NCBI GenBank assembly: GCA_016946835.1
Contig: JACVTC010000034.1
Span: 917,001 to 981,000 of the forward strand
DNA from: Neocallimastix lanati (nom. inval.)
Lineage: Eukaryota; Neocallimastigomycota; Neocallimastigomycetes; Neocallimastigales; Neocallimastigaceae
DNA: 64,000 nucleotides
Direction: 5' to 3'
The first letter of the stretch is position 1. Each line of letters opens with the position of its first letter. The notes beneath the pieces were generated by a model, which saw nothing but the letters and a program-made list of their open reading frames with translations, searched no databases and was not told the DNA's origin. Positions 24,713 through 35,073 of this stretch are shown one piece after another. The position numbers were made by a program, and so were the translations under genes.

Positions 24713-26138
24713 TTTATATGGTGGAGATATCGGGGAATTAAATAGAAATAATAGTAAATAACATAGATTTTTTTTAATTTTTTTTTTATTTTATATTGAT
24801 AAACAAGTAAGTCGTTAATCCTTTGATTAACCTATGGCGCTTGTTTGATATATATATAAAAAAAAAAAATTTTTTTTATTTAAATAAGTAAAATTAAGAT
24901 TCTAAAAAAACCAAATCTTGTAAAATTATAACAAGGAGCGGATAGAGCTCATATACAGTGTATTTCCAGAAAACAACAAAATATCTATTATTCATAGTAG
25001 GTTATTGGATAATAGTTATTTTGGGAATTAATTGGAAAGTAGACGAAGGTATTTGGTTACCGATCCGGTAATAATAGTTCAGCCTTCAACGTTTCAACAC
25101 ACGAAGGTGCGGGTACTTTCCAAGCACTGGCGAATAAGGAGCTTACGTCACCGAAGGCGTAAGATTGTTTTTTTTTATATTTTTTTTTTATTTTTCTTTG
25201 TGCTAGTTATAAGGCACTTTATTATATAAAGTATCAGACTTTGGCTAACTTCGCCATTTAAATTTTTTTTTTTTATTTTTTTTTTATTATTACTGGTACT
25301 TTATTTGTTATATAATTCCTGTAATAGAATCTTAATTTACTTTGAAAATATTGTGTTTTTAGTTAATTTTTATTAGTTAATAAAAATATTATTGAATACT
25401 TTTAAAATTTTTTTTATTCCGTACATAGATTATCGGATTAAGTTTATCCTACATAGTAATTGGGCTAGTGGGCTCTGAACTGCTATATTTTATATTGAAT
25501 ATAGTAATCGTGGCACACGCGTGGCATGACACCATTAGGTAAGCTGCACGTCAGACAGTGTGTACTATCAGATTGTACGACAATAAAGATTATTTTTTTT
25601 GTGTTTAATAATTATAATTAATTAATAATTTTATTAGCTATAACAATACAATATTTATCGTTTAAAAAGAAAAATTTTTGAAAGGTGAAAATAATAAATA
25701 AAACTTTGCTTCTAAATTTATTACTACAAATATACTAAATTACAAAATTCAAGTGGTCGATAAAGATTTCGAGCTTGAAAAATATTCTTTTAAGTTGTCG
25801 ATAAAGATTTCGAACTTAAAATTATTCTATTGAGTTGTCGATAAAGATTTCGAACTTAAAAATTATTCTATTAAGTTGTCGATAAAGATTTCGAACTTAA
25901 AAATTATTCTTAATAAAGTAGTCGAAAAGAACCTCGTGCTTTGTAATTTCTACTAAGTTGTCGATAAGGATTTCGAGCTTATATCTACTAAAGAAAGCAA
26001 ATAAAATTATTATTTTCAAAAGTTACTAAAATATATTGTTTTAAAAATTGATTCGATATTAAATTACCTATTAAATTATATTTTGATAGTTGGATTTCCC
26101 AAATTTATTCGTATTTAATCACCTCATATTTAGACAAA
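24713..26138 (+). other. Leader of F1 with PBS, hairpin block and short tandem repeats
   Basis: 1.4-kb untranslated leader. TGGTGGAGATATCGGGG near 24718 is the likely primer-binding site. The stretch with GAGCTCATATAC (24940s) and the hairpin with TTACGTCA (25127-25166) are shared with family A. Six direct repeats of about 42 bp follow at 25751-25985. No gene is supported; a 65-codon frame at 25032 is not conserved. Confidence 0.7.
25751..25985 (+). repeat. Leader minisatellite of F1
   Basis: About six copies of a 40-46 bp unit built on GTCGATAAAGATTTCGAAC, one of them degenerate. Each unit has two TCGA boxes 8 bp apart. F2 carries about five at 40160-40355, so copy number varies. It ends about 150 bp before gag. 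Confidence 0.75.
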
Positions 26139-27044
26139 ATGTCCAAGGAAACAACTTTGAGCTTTAAAGAATTGAAAAAAGAATTGAGAGATATTGTGAA
26201 ACTTAGCAAGGACAATTTAGATATTAAGTCCTGGGCTACTGAATTAAAACTTTGGATCAAGATACAAGGTATCACAGATCCAGAAACAATATTTAATGCT
26301 TGTTTACTTACCAGCTCTGGTGAAGTACAACGCGTTATTGAAGATTTGGGAGAAGATAGTGATGATGAAAGTGATGATTCATCAGATGAAGAAGAAGAAG
26401 ATGATGAAGAAGAAAATGTTGATGATGATATTAAATTTCCTTCTCTTGGAAAAATTATTTCAAGTCTTGAAAATTTTTACGGTATTAAAGAAGACCAAAA
26501 TTTACTTCTTAAAGAACTTCGTGCAATGCGAATTAAAAGAAACGAAAAGATTAAAGACTTTAATGTAAGATATAGAACTTTGTACACTAAACTTGATAAA
26601 AAGAGAAGAAAGCGCATTGGTGTACTAGATTATATTGATTCTATTCAAAATAATTATGAAGCCTGGAAGAAATTATCCCTTAAAGATGATATAAGTATGG
26701 AGAAAGCTTTCAAAATTGCCGAGAAAGTAGATAGACTTTCTGTAAGGAACAATAATACCTATAATATTAATAATTCCCAACATAATCAAAATAATCAAAA
26801 CAGTACTACTTCAAGACTTTATCCTAAAAGAAGAAACGAAACTTTCCAAACAAGTCAAACAAATAATAAACCGAAACCTCAAGATATTATAGAAGAATCA
26901 ACCCAAAAAATGAGAAACATATCCGTTAAAACTTGCTTCTTCTGTAAGGAAGAAGGTCATTACTCATACTATTGCCCTCAATTAAATAAGATTATGGAAA
27001 AAAATAAAAAAGAAATATATTCCAAAAAGTCTTTAAACTTCTAA
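26139..27044 (+). CDS. Gag of F1
   Basis: 301 residues: a retrotransposon-gag region interrupted by an acidic stretch (about 73-97, mostly Asp/Glu/Ser), an Asn/Gln-rich linker, and a CCHC zinc knuckle CFFCKEEGHYSYYC near 266-279. Nearly identical to Gag of F2. The frame is open although pol of this copy is broken. Confidence 0.85.
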   Translation: MSKETTLSFKELKKELRDIVKLSKDNLDIKSWATELKLWIKIQGITDPETIFNACLLTSSGEVQRVIEDLGEDSDDESDDSSDEEEEDDEEENVDDDIKFPSLGKIISSLENFYGIKEDQNLLLKELRAMRIKRNEKIKDFNVRYRTLYTKLDKKRRKRIGVLDYIDSIQNNYEAWKKLSLKDDISMEKAFKIAEKVDRLSVRNNNTYNINNSQHNQNNQNSTTSRLYPKRRNETFQTSQTNNKPKPQDIIEESTQKMRNISVKTCFFCKEEGHYSYYCPQLNKIMEKNKKEIYSKKSLNF

Positions 27045-27065
27045 ATGGGAGCAGAAGCACTCCCA
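27032..27065 (+). promoter_or_regulatory. Gag-pol -1 frameshift signal (F1)
   Basis: TTTAAAC (27032-27038) lies in the gag frame as T-TTA-AAC. A 7-nt spacer is followed by stem TGGGAG / CTCCCA with the 8-nt loop CAGAAGCA. The F2 copy is on the minus strand at 39051-39084. Confidence 0.8.
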
Positions 27066-30000
27066 ATGACAAAACAATAGCTTCATTAAATAATTTACAA
27101 AATAATACTTTTACTAAGAATACTCCAATTGATAATAATTCCTTTAATGAAGAATCTGAAGAATCTGATTTTAGTGACACAACTGAAAGTGAGGATGATA
27201 TCATTATAAATGCTATAAAAAGAAAAATGAATGATAATAACAGCGAAAAAGAAGAAAATAATTCCAAGAAAGAACATAAAAGTTTAAAAGATAATCCACG
27301 TCCTTTTGCAACTCCTGCTTTAAGAAAGAAGAAAGAAAATGAGCTACATAATAAACCAAATAAAGTTTATAAAAATCAAATACTTCCTTCAATTTTAACT
27401 CAACCAAATATTAACAAAGAAAAACAAAAAGAAAAGGAATTAAGAAATATGACAAGAGTAAGAGAAAGTAAAGAAGAAAACAACAAATATTCATCAAAAA
27501 GAAAGGAAAAAGTTGAATCTGAAGATATACTTGTAATCGATAACGAAATAGAAGATCTAGAAATGAATAAAGATAATCAACAAAATAAAACTAATACTTT
27601 GGAAAAAATAATTTCAACAAAAACTAAAGAAACTAATAATGGAAATACTCAGTTAGTAAAAAGGAATATCAAAATGATGAATAATAAAGAACCTTACAAT
27701 ATTATGGATGATTTAAATAATCTTAAATCCAGTATTACGATAGGTCAACTCTTGAATGCATGTCCGAAAATTCGTTCACAATTAACTCAAGGTTTAAAGT
27801 TAGAAAAATCTAAAATAATTGGAACTGTAGACAATGTAATAGCACGAACTTTATTAGTGAATAACTATGATCATAGCTACATAAGTAAAAGTAATGAAGT
27901 AGCCGAAGAAGACTTAGCAATGGTTGATGCAAGTGTTGACGGAGTACTAGGAAAACTTTTAATTGATTCTTGTAGTAACCTAAGCATCGTTACTAAGCAG
28001 TATTTTGATAAATTACCTGGTGAATATGAAACAGTTGGAAAAAGTCGTGGAAGAATCCAACTAGCAACACAAGATGAAGAATACTCGGAAGGAATTATTG
28101 TTCGATTACCAGTAAAAATTAATAATTATGAATTTAATGCGGACTTTAGAATTATTGAGAAAGAAGACTCATTTTATGATATGTTAATAAACTTTAAAAC
28201 TCAAATCGATCATTGTTTATTTATTCATCCAACCTTAAACAGTCTATGTAAACTTTTGTCAGAAAGTGAATAATAAGAAATAGCTAAAATAAATAATCAA
28301 TATTATGATGAAGAAAGTATAATCTGCACTATTAGAAAAGTTGAAGAAACGAATAATGAAAAGGAAATTATAAAGGAATTAACTCCAATGGAATTTATTG
28401 AGAGTGATGAATTTTTAAGTACCTTAAATAAAGATTATAAAGAACAAATTATTAAAATTCTCAAAGAAATGATTGACATAGTTGCCACTTCAACAGAAGA
28501 ACTAACTCCTTCTAAACTTTCACCACATAAGATCCGTTTAAAATCAAATTCAAAGCCAGTAAAATTAAGAAGTTATAGGTTAACTAAATTAAAATCAGAT
28601 ATCTTAAAAGAAGAACTTACAAAACTTATTAAGAAAGGATTGATAGAACCATCCTGTTCAGAATGGTCATCTCCAGTAGTGCTCATTCTAAAACCCAATG
28701 GAAAGTGGCGTTTGTGCATTGACTACCGAAAAGTCAATGATATGACAGAAAAAGATTCTTATTCAATTCCATATATAGATGAAATTTTTGATAGTCTCGG
28801 AGGAGCTAAAATATTTACAACTCTTGATTTATTTTCTGGTTTTCACCAAATCTTAATGGATGAAGAAAGCGTTGAAGTAACCACTTTCACTACTAAGTTT
28901 GGAAATTATCAATTTAAGGTTATGCCTTTTGGACTTACTGGAGCTCCCTCAACCTTCCAAAGAGAAATGAATAAAATTTTATTCCCTTTTATTGGTGAAT
29001 TTGTTTACGTATTTATTGATGATGTTTTGATCTATTCAAAAAGTATCGAAGAACATTTAATTCATATTAAACAAGTATTAGAAGTATTTAAAGAAAACAA
29101 GTTAAAAATTAATATTGAAAAGTGCCATTTTCTTCAAACTGAAGTTGATGTATTAGGCCACAAACTTACTACTACAAAAAAAAAAAAGGATTAAGCCCCA
29201 TGGAAAGCAAAATAACAGCTATTAAGAAGTGGGAAGCCCCTTCATCACTTCATGAATTAAGATCATTTCTAGGAGCAGTAGGATATTATCGTGACTTTAT
29301 TCCTAAATATGCTCAAATTACCTCACCTTTATGTAAATTATTGAAGAAGAATACTAAATATGAATGGAATAAAGAACAACAAGAAAGCTTTGAACTCCTA
29401 AAAGAAAAATTAATCAATGCACCTATTCTAAAATTTCCGTCATTTGACAAACCTTTTATCATTAGAACTGATGCTTCGTATAATGGAATTGGTGGAGTTC
29501 TTTTACAAAAAGAAGAAGAAACCAGTAAGGAGCATCCAATACACTTTATAAGTAGAAGTTTGAAGAAAGCTGAAAAGAATTATGGTATCACAGATTTGGA
29601 AGGAACCGCTTTGTTTTACTGTATGACTAAATTTAAATCTTATATTGAAGGAAATCCATTACCTACAACTATTTACACAGATCATAAACCATTAGTTGGT
29701 TTATTTAAGAATAAAGAACCTTTGAATGTAAGGCAAACAAGATGGTGTCTAACCGCTAGTATGTTTGGAATTAATATAAAATATGAATCAGGCAAAAAGA
29801 ATGTGTTAGCCGATGCTCTTTCAAGAATGAAAAGTAAGGAAGAGAGAAAGATATTATTAACAAAAATTACTAATGGAAATAATGAAGAATTATTATCTTA
29901 AGTTATAAAGGAATTTATTAATGAAAAGTTTACTGTTATTGATGGTGAAGATTACTTTATCGACAATGAAAATTATAGAAAATTAATAACGGATGAAAAT

Positions 30001-31052
30001 GAAAAATTTAAATTAATTTTAGAAGCTCATAATATTGGCCACGAAGGATATTACAAAACATATCAAAGACTTAAGAAAAACTTTTATTGGAATCATATGA
30101 TTAAAGATATCAAAAGAATTGTTAGTAATTGTGAAAAATGCCAGTTAAATCGTCCTCAACCATATCCAGAACCAACCGAAAACCATCCAACTAAAGTGGA
30201 GGGTCCCTTTGTGCATTTAGGATTAGATATTATAGGACCGTTACCAAAAACAAGAAATAATAATCAATATATTATCGTTACAGTTAATTATTTCACTAAA
30301 TAGGTTGAAGCTGAACCCACCGAGAATATAACTTCCTATGATGTAATTAAATTTTTAATAAACGTTTTTGCAAGACATGGTGCCTCAAGTTATTACTACT
30401 GATAATGAAGTCCAATTCACCTCCGACATGACAAAAATCTTTCTTGAACTTTATGATGCTTATGTAAAATTCATAGCTACCTATCACCCTGAATCCAATG
30501 GTCTCACTGAAAACCGAAATAAAGAAATTGGAAAATTACTTCGTTTATTAGGAAGGAAAAATCAAGATTGGGATGAAGTTTTACCTTCTGCTTTATGGGC
30601 ACTTCGAACTACCAAAAACACAGCTACTGGACATTCTAGTTTTGAATTAGTATATGGAAGAGAAGACCAACAGCCTTATGATATAGCCATAAGAACAATT
30701 GAAAATGCAGGTAAATCGTATGATGAAATTTTAATGGAAAAATTTGTTCGTCATTATCAATGGACTAGAGAAGCATGCGAAAATGTGAAGAATGCTAACA
30801 AGTATTGGGCAACAAGACGAGAAGAACAAATAAGTATGAAAAAAAGGAAAACAATTAAAGGCTGGTGATCTTGTTCTTGTTAGAAACTTTACCCGCACTA
30901 AGCTAGAACCATATTACAATGGACCATTTAAAATTTTAAAAATTCAATTCAACACGGCAACCCTAATCGATCAGAAAACTGGAAAGCAACTCGATAGGAA
31001 TGTTCACTTTAAAAATTTAGTAAAGTTTAACTCCGCTTACAGAGAAGCTTGA
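27066..31052 (+). pseudogene. Broken pol of F1
   Basis: Protease, RT (FIDD box), RNase H and integrase regions in the order seen in F2, whose pol frame is uninterrupted. About five breaks. Base identity to F2 remains very high, so inactivation is recent. Confidence 0.85.
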
Positions 31053-31070
31053 GTCTTCGTCGGGGCATCT

Positions 31071-31556
31071 TGATAAGAATGTACTAAATAATGCATTCTT
31101 AATTAAATCTACGATTTATTTCTAATACATTATGTGTACATTATTATTTTTTGTACTTTAATAAATTTTTAAATCCAAAGATTAAAAATTAAATCAAAAA
31201 TTATATTAAACTTTATATTTTTATATTAAATCTTATATTAATAGTAATATTTTTATATATTTAAAACTTATATTAGCAATATTAATAATAAATCTTATTT
31301 TTTTTTATTTTTATATTAATAATGAAAATTTGTATTAATAATATTTTTATATATTGATAATTAAAAATTTATATATTATATTTTAACTTTTATTATAAAA
31401 TTTTATATCGAAATGTTTTATTTTATATTGAAAAAATATTTTATTTTATTAAAAACCTTTATATTAGAATAGTATTTTTATTTTTATTTGAATATTTTAA
31501 CAGATTGTAATAAAAATTATAGCCAATTAAATAAATTCTTATTAGTAATATTTTAG

Positions 31557-31603
<47 letters not shown>

Positions 31604-31903
31604 TTTTATTAATATTATAAATGTATTTTATTTATATTGTTATAATTAAATTTTATATAATTGATTATAAAACTCAATTTAAATTTAATAGTTTTTATAA
31701 AAAAAAAAAAATAAATAAAATGTAATTTAGTGGCAAGAACAACTTTTATGCCTTGAAAAAAGTATAAATATTTGTAAATTTTGCTACTAATTTTTAAATA
31801 TCATCAAATAAAATCAAATAAATTTATAAATAAAAATAATAAATAAATAAATAAAATTTGTGTTTCTTACTTTATTTTTATTTAATTCTCTAAAACCTTA
31901 ACA
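31071..31903 (+). repeat. 3' LTR of F1
   Basis: 833 bp, same ends as the 5' LTR. Preceded by the G-rich GTCGGGGCATCT, a short polypurine-like tract comparable to the GGGGCGTC before the LTRs of G2 and E. Followed by TTTA. Confidence 0.85.
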
Positions 31904-31907
31904 TTTA

Positions 31908-33678
31908 CGATACGGGGTGTCACTAAATACCTTGTATTTCCTATTAAATACTCTTAATAATAATAAAATAAAATTATTATTAAATATTCTTATTAAAATC
32001 TTTTATTAATATTAAATATAATAAAAATTATTATTAAATATTCTTATAAATATCTTTTATTAATATTAAATATAATAAAAATTATTATTAAATATTCTTA
32101 TAAAATTCTTTTATTAATATTAAATATAATAAAAATTATTATTAAATATTCTTATAAATTTCTTTTATTAATATTAAATATAATAAAAATTATTATTAAA
32201 TATTCTTATAAATTTCTTTTATTAATATTAAATATAATAAAAATTATTATTAAATATTCTTATTAAAATCTTTTATTAATATCAAATATAATAAAAATTA
32301 TTATTAAATATTCTTATTAAAATCTTTTATAATAAAAATTATTATTAAATATTCTTATAAAATTCTTTTATTAATATCAAATATAATAAAAATTATTATT
32401 AAATATTTTAATAAATTTCTTTTATTAATATTAAATATAATAAAAATTATTATTAAATATTCTTATAAATTTCTTTTATTAATATTAAATATAATAAAAA
32501 TTATTATTAAATATTCTTATTAAAATCTTTTATTAATATCAAATATAATAAAAATTATTATTAAATATTCTTATTAAAATCTTTTATTAATATCAAATAT
32601 AATAAAAATTATTATTAAATATTCTTATAAAATTCTTTTATTAATATTAAATATAATAAAAATTATTATTAAATATTCTTATAAATTTCTTTTATTAATA
32701 TCAAATATAATAAAAATTATTATTAAATATTCTTATTAAATATTCTTTTATTAATATCAATTTAATAAAAATTATTATTAAATATTTTTATAAATTTCTT
32801 TTATTAATATCAAATATAATAAAAATTATTATTAAATATTCTAATAAAAATCTTTTATTAATATCAAATATAATAAAAATTATTATTAAATATTCTTATA
32901 AATTTCTTTTATTAATATTAAATATAATAAAAATTATTATTAAATATTCTTATAAATTTCTTTTATTAATATTAAATATAATAAAAATTATTATTAAATA
33001 TTCTTATTAAAATCTTTTATAATAAAAATTATTATTAAATATTCTTATAAAATTCTTTTATTAATATCAAATCTAATAAAAATTATTATTAAATATTCTT
33101 ATTAAAATCTTTTATTAATATCAAATATAATAAAAATTATTATTAAATATTCTTATAAAATGCTTTTATTAATATCAAATCTAATAAAAATTATTATTAA
33201 ATATTCTTATAAAATTCTTTTATTAATATTAAATATAATAAAAATTATTATTAAATATTCTTATTAAAATCTTTTATTAATATCAAATCTAATAAAAATA
33301 ATTATTAAATATTTTATTAATATTAAATATAATAAAAATTATTACTAAATATTCTTATTAAAAATTATATAATATTTAAATCATTACTAATTCCTATTTT
33401 TATATTAAGAATAATAAAAACCTATTTCAATAAATATTTGATATAAAATACAGAATTATAAGTTTCTGTATAATATTTTCTAAACCTTTGAAATAAACTA
33501 AAAATAAATCAAAAATCAAAAATAAATTAAATCTTTATTAAAAATAAAAATGAACTAAAATACAGAATTTCAATAATAAAAAAAATGATCTAAAATACAG
33601 AAAATATCAATTCTGTATAATTCTCTCTCTGAAAAACAATATCAAGAAGAAGCTACCGCCCGGATTCTCCACCAAATT
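31908..33678 (-). mobile_element. Element remnant L carrying a satellite array
   Basis: Lies between TTTA at 31904-31907 and TTTA at 33679-33682. Its left end CGATACGGGG resembles the TGATACGG LTR start of E. Its right end, read on the minus strand, starts AATTTGGTGGAGAATCCGGG, almost the same as the start of the G2 internal region. This suggests a minus-strand LTR retroelement relic filled mostly by the tandem array. No coding sequence is seen. Confidence 0.5.
31950..33390. repeat. AT-only tandem array, about 54-bp unit
   Basis: Roughly 26 tandem copies of a unit of about 54 bp built from AATAAAAATTATTATTAAAT, then ATTCTTATAAATTTC or a TTAAAATC variant, then TTTTATTAATATTAAATAT. Some units are shortened. 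Variants recur in blocks, as expected from unequal exchange or replication slippage. Confidence 0.85.
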
Positions 33679-33682
33679 TTTA

Positions 33683-33912
33683 TGATACGGGCTGGGGTTG
33701 AATCACTAAGATATTCAAACCAAAAAAAATTAATATTAACACATAACTATAAAAATAAATTTGGGAACAAAAAAATTTTAATTTTAAATTTAAATAAAGA
33801 ATATTTTAAAATTTAATTTTTTTCTTGTTTCCAAATTTATTTTTATAGTTATGCGTTAATATTTATTTTTTTTGTTTTGAATATCTTAGTGTTTCAACCC
33901 CAGCCCGTATCA
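33683..33912. mobile_element. Foldback/MITE-like element K
   Basis: 230 bp, almost entirely one inverted repeat of about 100 bp per arm. The ends are TGATACGGGCTGGGGTTGAA and its complement. Flanked by TTTA on both sides (33679-33682 and 33913-33916). No coding capacity. The right 32 bp resembles the right end of the H LTRs (AATATCT..AGTGT..CAACCCC), and the outer TGATACGG resembles E and G LTR ends. Confidence 0.75.
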
Positions 33913-34198
33913 TTTAGAAATAAATAGTAAAATCTGAACAGAAATTGTTATGAAAGTTTACCTAAAAAAACTTAACCCTTCAAATAAATTAACTTTTAAA
34001 TTTTTACATTTAATTAACCAAAATTTTATTTAGAGATAAAATAGTCTTTTAATTAAATTATATATATTTTATAAAAAGAAAAAATAAAGACATTTAAGTG
34101 ATATAAAGTCAAAAATGCGAAGTGTGAGGTTCGAACTCACGACCTTAAGATTATGAGACTTACGCGCTGCCGACTGCGCCAACTTCGCTTTCTTGGGT
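33913..34198 (-). repeat. tRNA-Met tandem unit 3 (short)
   Basis: Starts TTTA-GAAATAAATAGTAAAATC and goes through GTTTACC and the A-rich joint to CTTAACCCTTCAAATAAA, with no element in the joint. The AT spacer is only about 120 bp instead of about 600. Then come tRNA copy 3 and TTTCTTGGGT. No other gene. Confidence 0.8.
34116..34188 (-). tRNA. tRNA-Met(CAT), elongator, copy 3
   Basis: Same 73-nt sequence as copies 1 and 2, all stems paired, anticodon CAT, T5 terminator at 34111-34115. The 5' flank keeps only 10 bp of unit sequence before TTTG and element F2. If transcribed, its start site now lies at the F2 LTR junction. Confidence 0.95.
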
Positions 34199-34202
34199 TT
34201 TG

Positions 34203-34508
34203 TGTTAAGGTTTTAGAGAATTAAATAAAAATAAAGTAAGGAAACACAAATTTTATTTATTTATTTATTATTTTTATTTATAAATTTATTTGATTTTATT
34301 TGATTTGATATTTAAAAATTAGTAGCAAAATTTACAACTATTTATACTTTTTTTTCAAGGCATAAAAGTTGTTCTTGCCACTAAATTACATTTTATTATT
34401 ATTTTTCTTTTTATATATAAAAACTATTAAATTTAAATTGATTTTTATAATCAATTATATAAAATTTAATTATAACAATATAAATAAAATACATTTATAA
34501 TATTAATA

Positions 34509-34563
<55 letters not shown>

Positions 34564-35055
34564 CTAATCTATCTAAAATATTACTAATAAGAATTTATTT
34601 AATTGGCTAAAATTTTTATTACAATCTGTTAAAATATTCAAATAAAAATAAAAATACTATTCTAATATAAAGGTTTTTAATAAAATAAAATATTTTTCAA
34701 TATAAAATAAAACATTTCGATATAAAATTTTATAATAAAAGTTAAAATATAATATATAAATTTTTAATTATCAATATATAAAAATATTATTAATACAAAT
34801 TTTCATTATTAATATAAAAATAAAAAAATAAGATTTATTATTAATATTGTTAATATAAGTTTTAAATATATAAAAATATTACTATTAATATAAGATTTAA
34901 TATAAAAATTATAAAGTTTAATATAATTTTTGATCTAATTTTTAATCTTTGAATTTAAAAATTTATTAAAGTACAAAAATAATAATGTACACATAATGTA
35001 TTAGAAATAAATCGTAGATTTAATTAAGAATGCATTATTTAGTACATTCTTATCA
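34203..35055 (-). repeat. 3' LTR of F2
   Basis: 853 bp, TGTTAAGG at left and CTTATCA at right on the plus strand. It starts 15 bp upstream of tRNA copy 3. A T run of about 53 bp lies near 34511-34563. Confidence 0.85.
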
Positions 35056-35073
35056 AGATGCCCCGACGAAGAC

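Larger units (their letters stand above)
23880..31903 (+). mobile_element. Ty3/Gypsy-type element F1, broken
   Basis: Plus-strand element with two LTRs (23880-24712 and 31071-31903; TGATAAG...CTTAACA) flanked by TTTA (23876-23879 and 31904-31907). The internal part starts TTTATA-TGGTGGAGATATCGGGG, which looks like a primer-binding site. Gag looks open, pol has about five breaks. The two LTRs differ at about 1% plus small indels, so it is older than F2 but still young. Confidence 0.9.

Noticed and set aside
25032-25229. 65-codon open frame in the F1 leader over the hairpin block
   Set aside because: Not maintained as a frame in F2 or in the A leaders. The conservation is that of a structured DNA/RNA block.
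31950-33390. CRISPR-like array
   Set aside because: Units are contiguous without unique spacers and are almost pure A/T. It is a simple tandem satellite.
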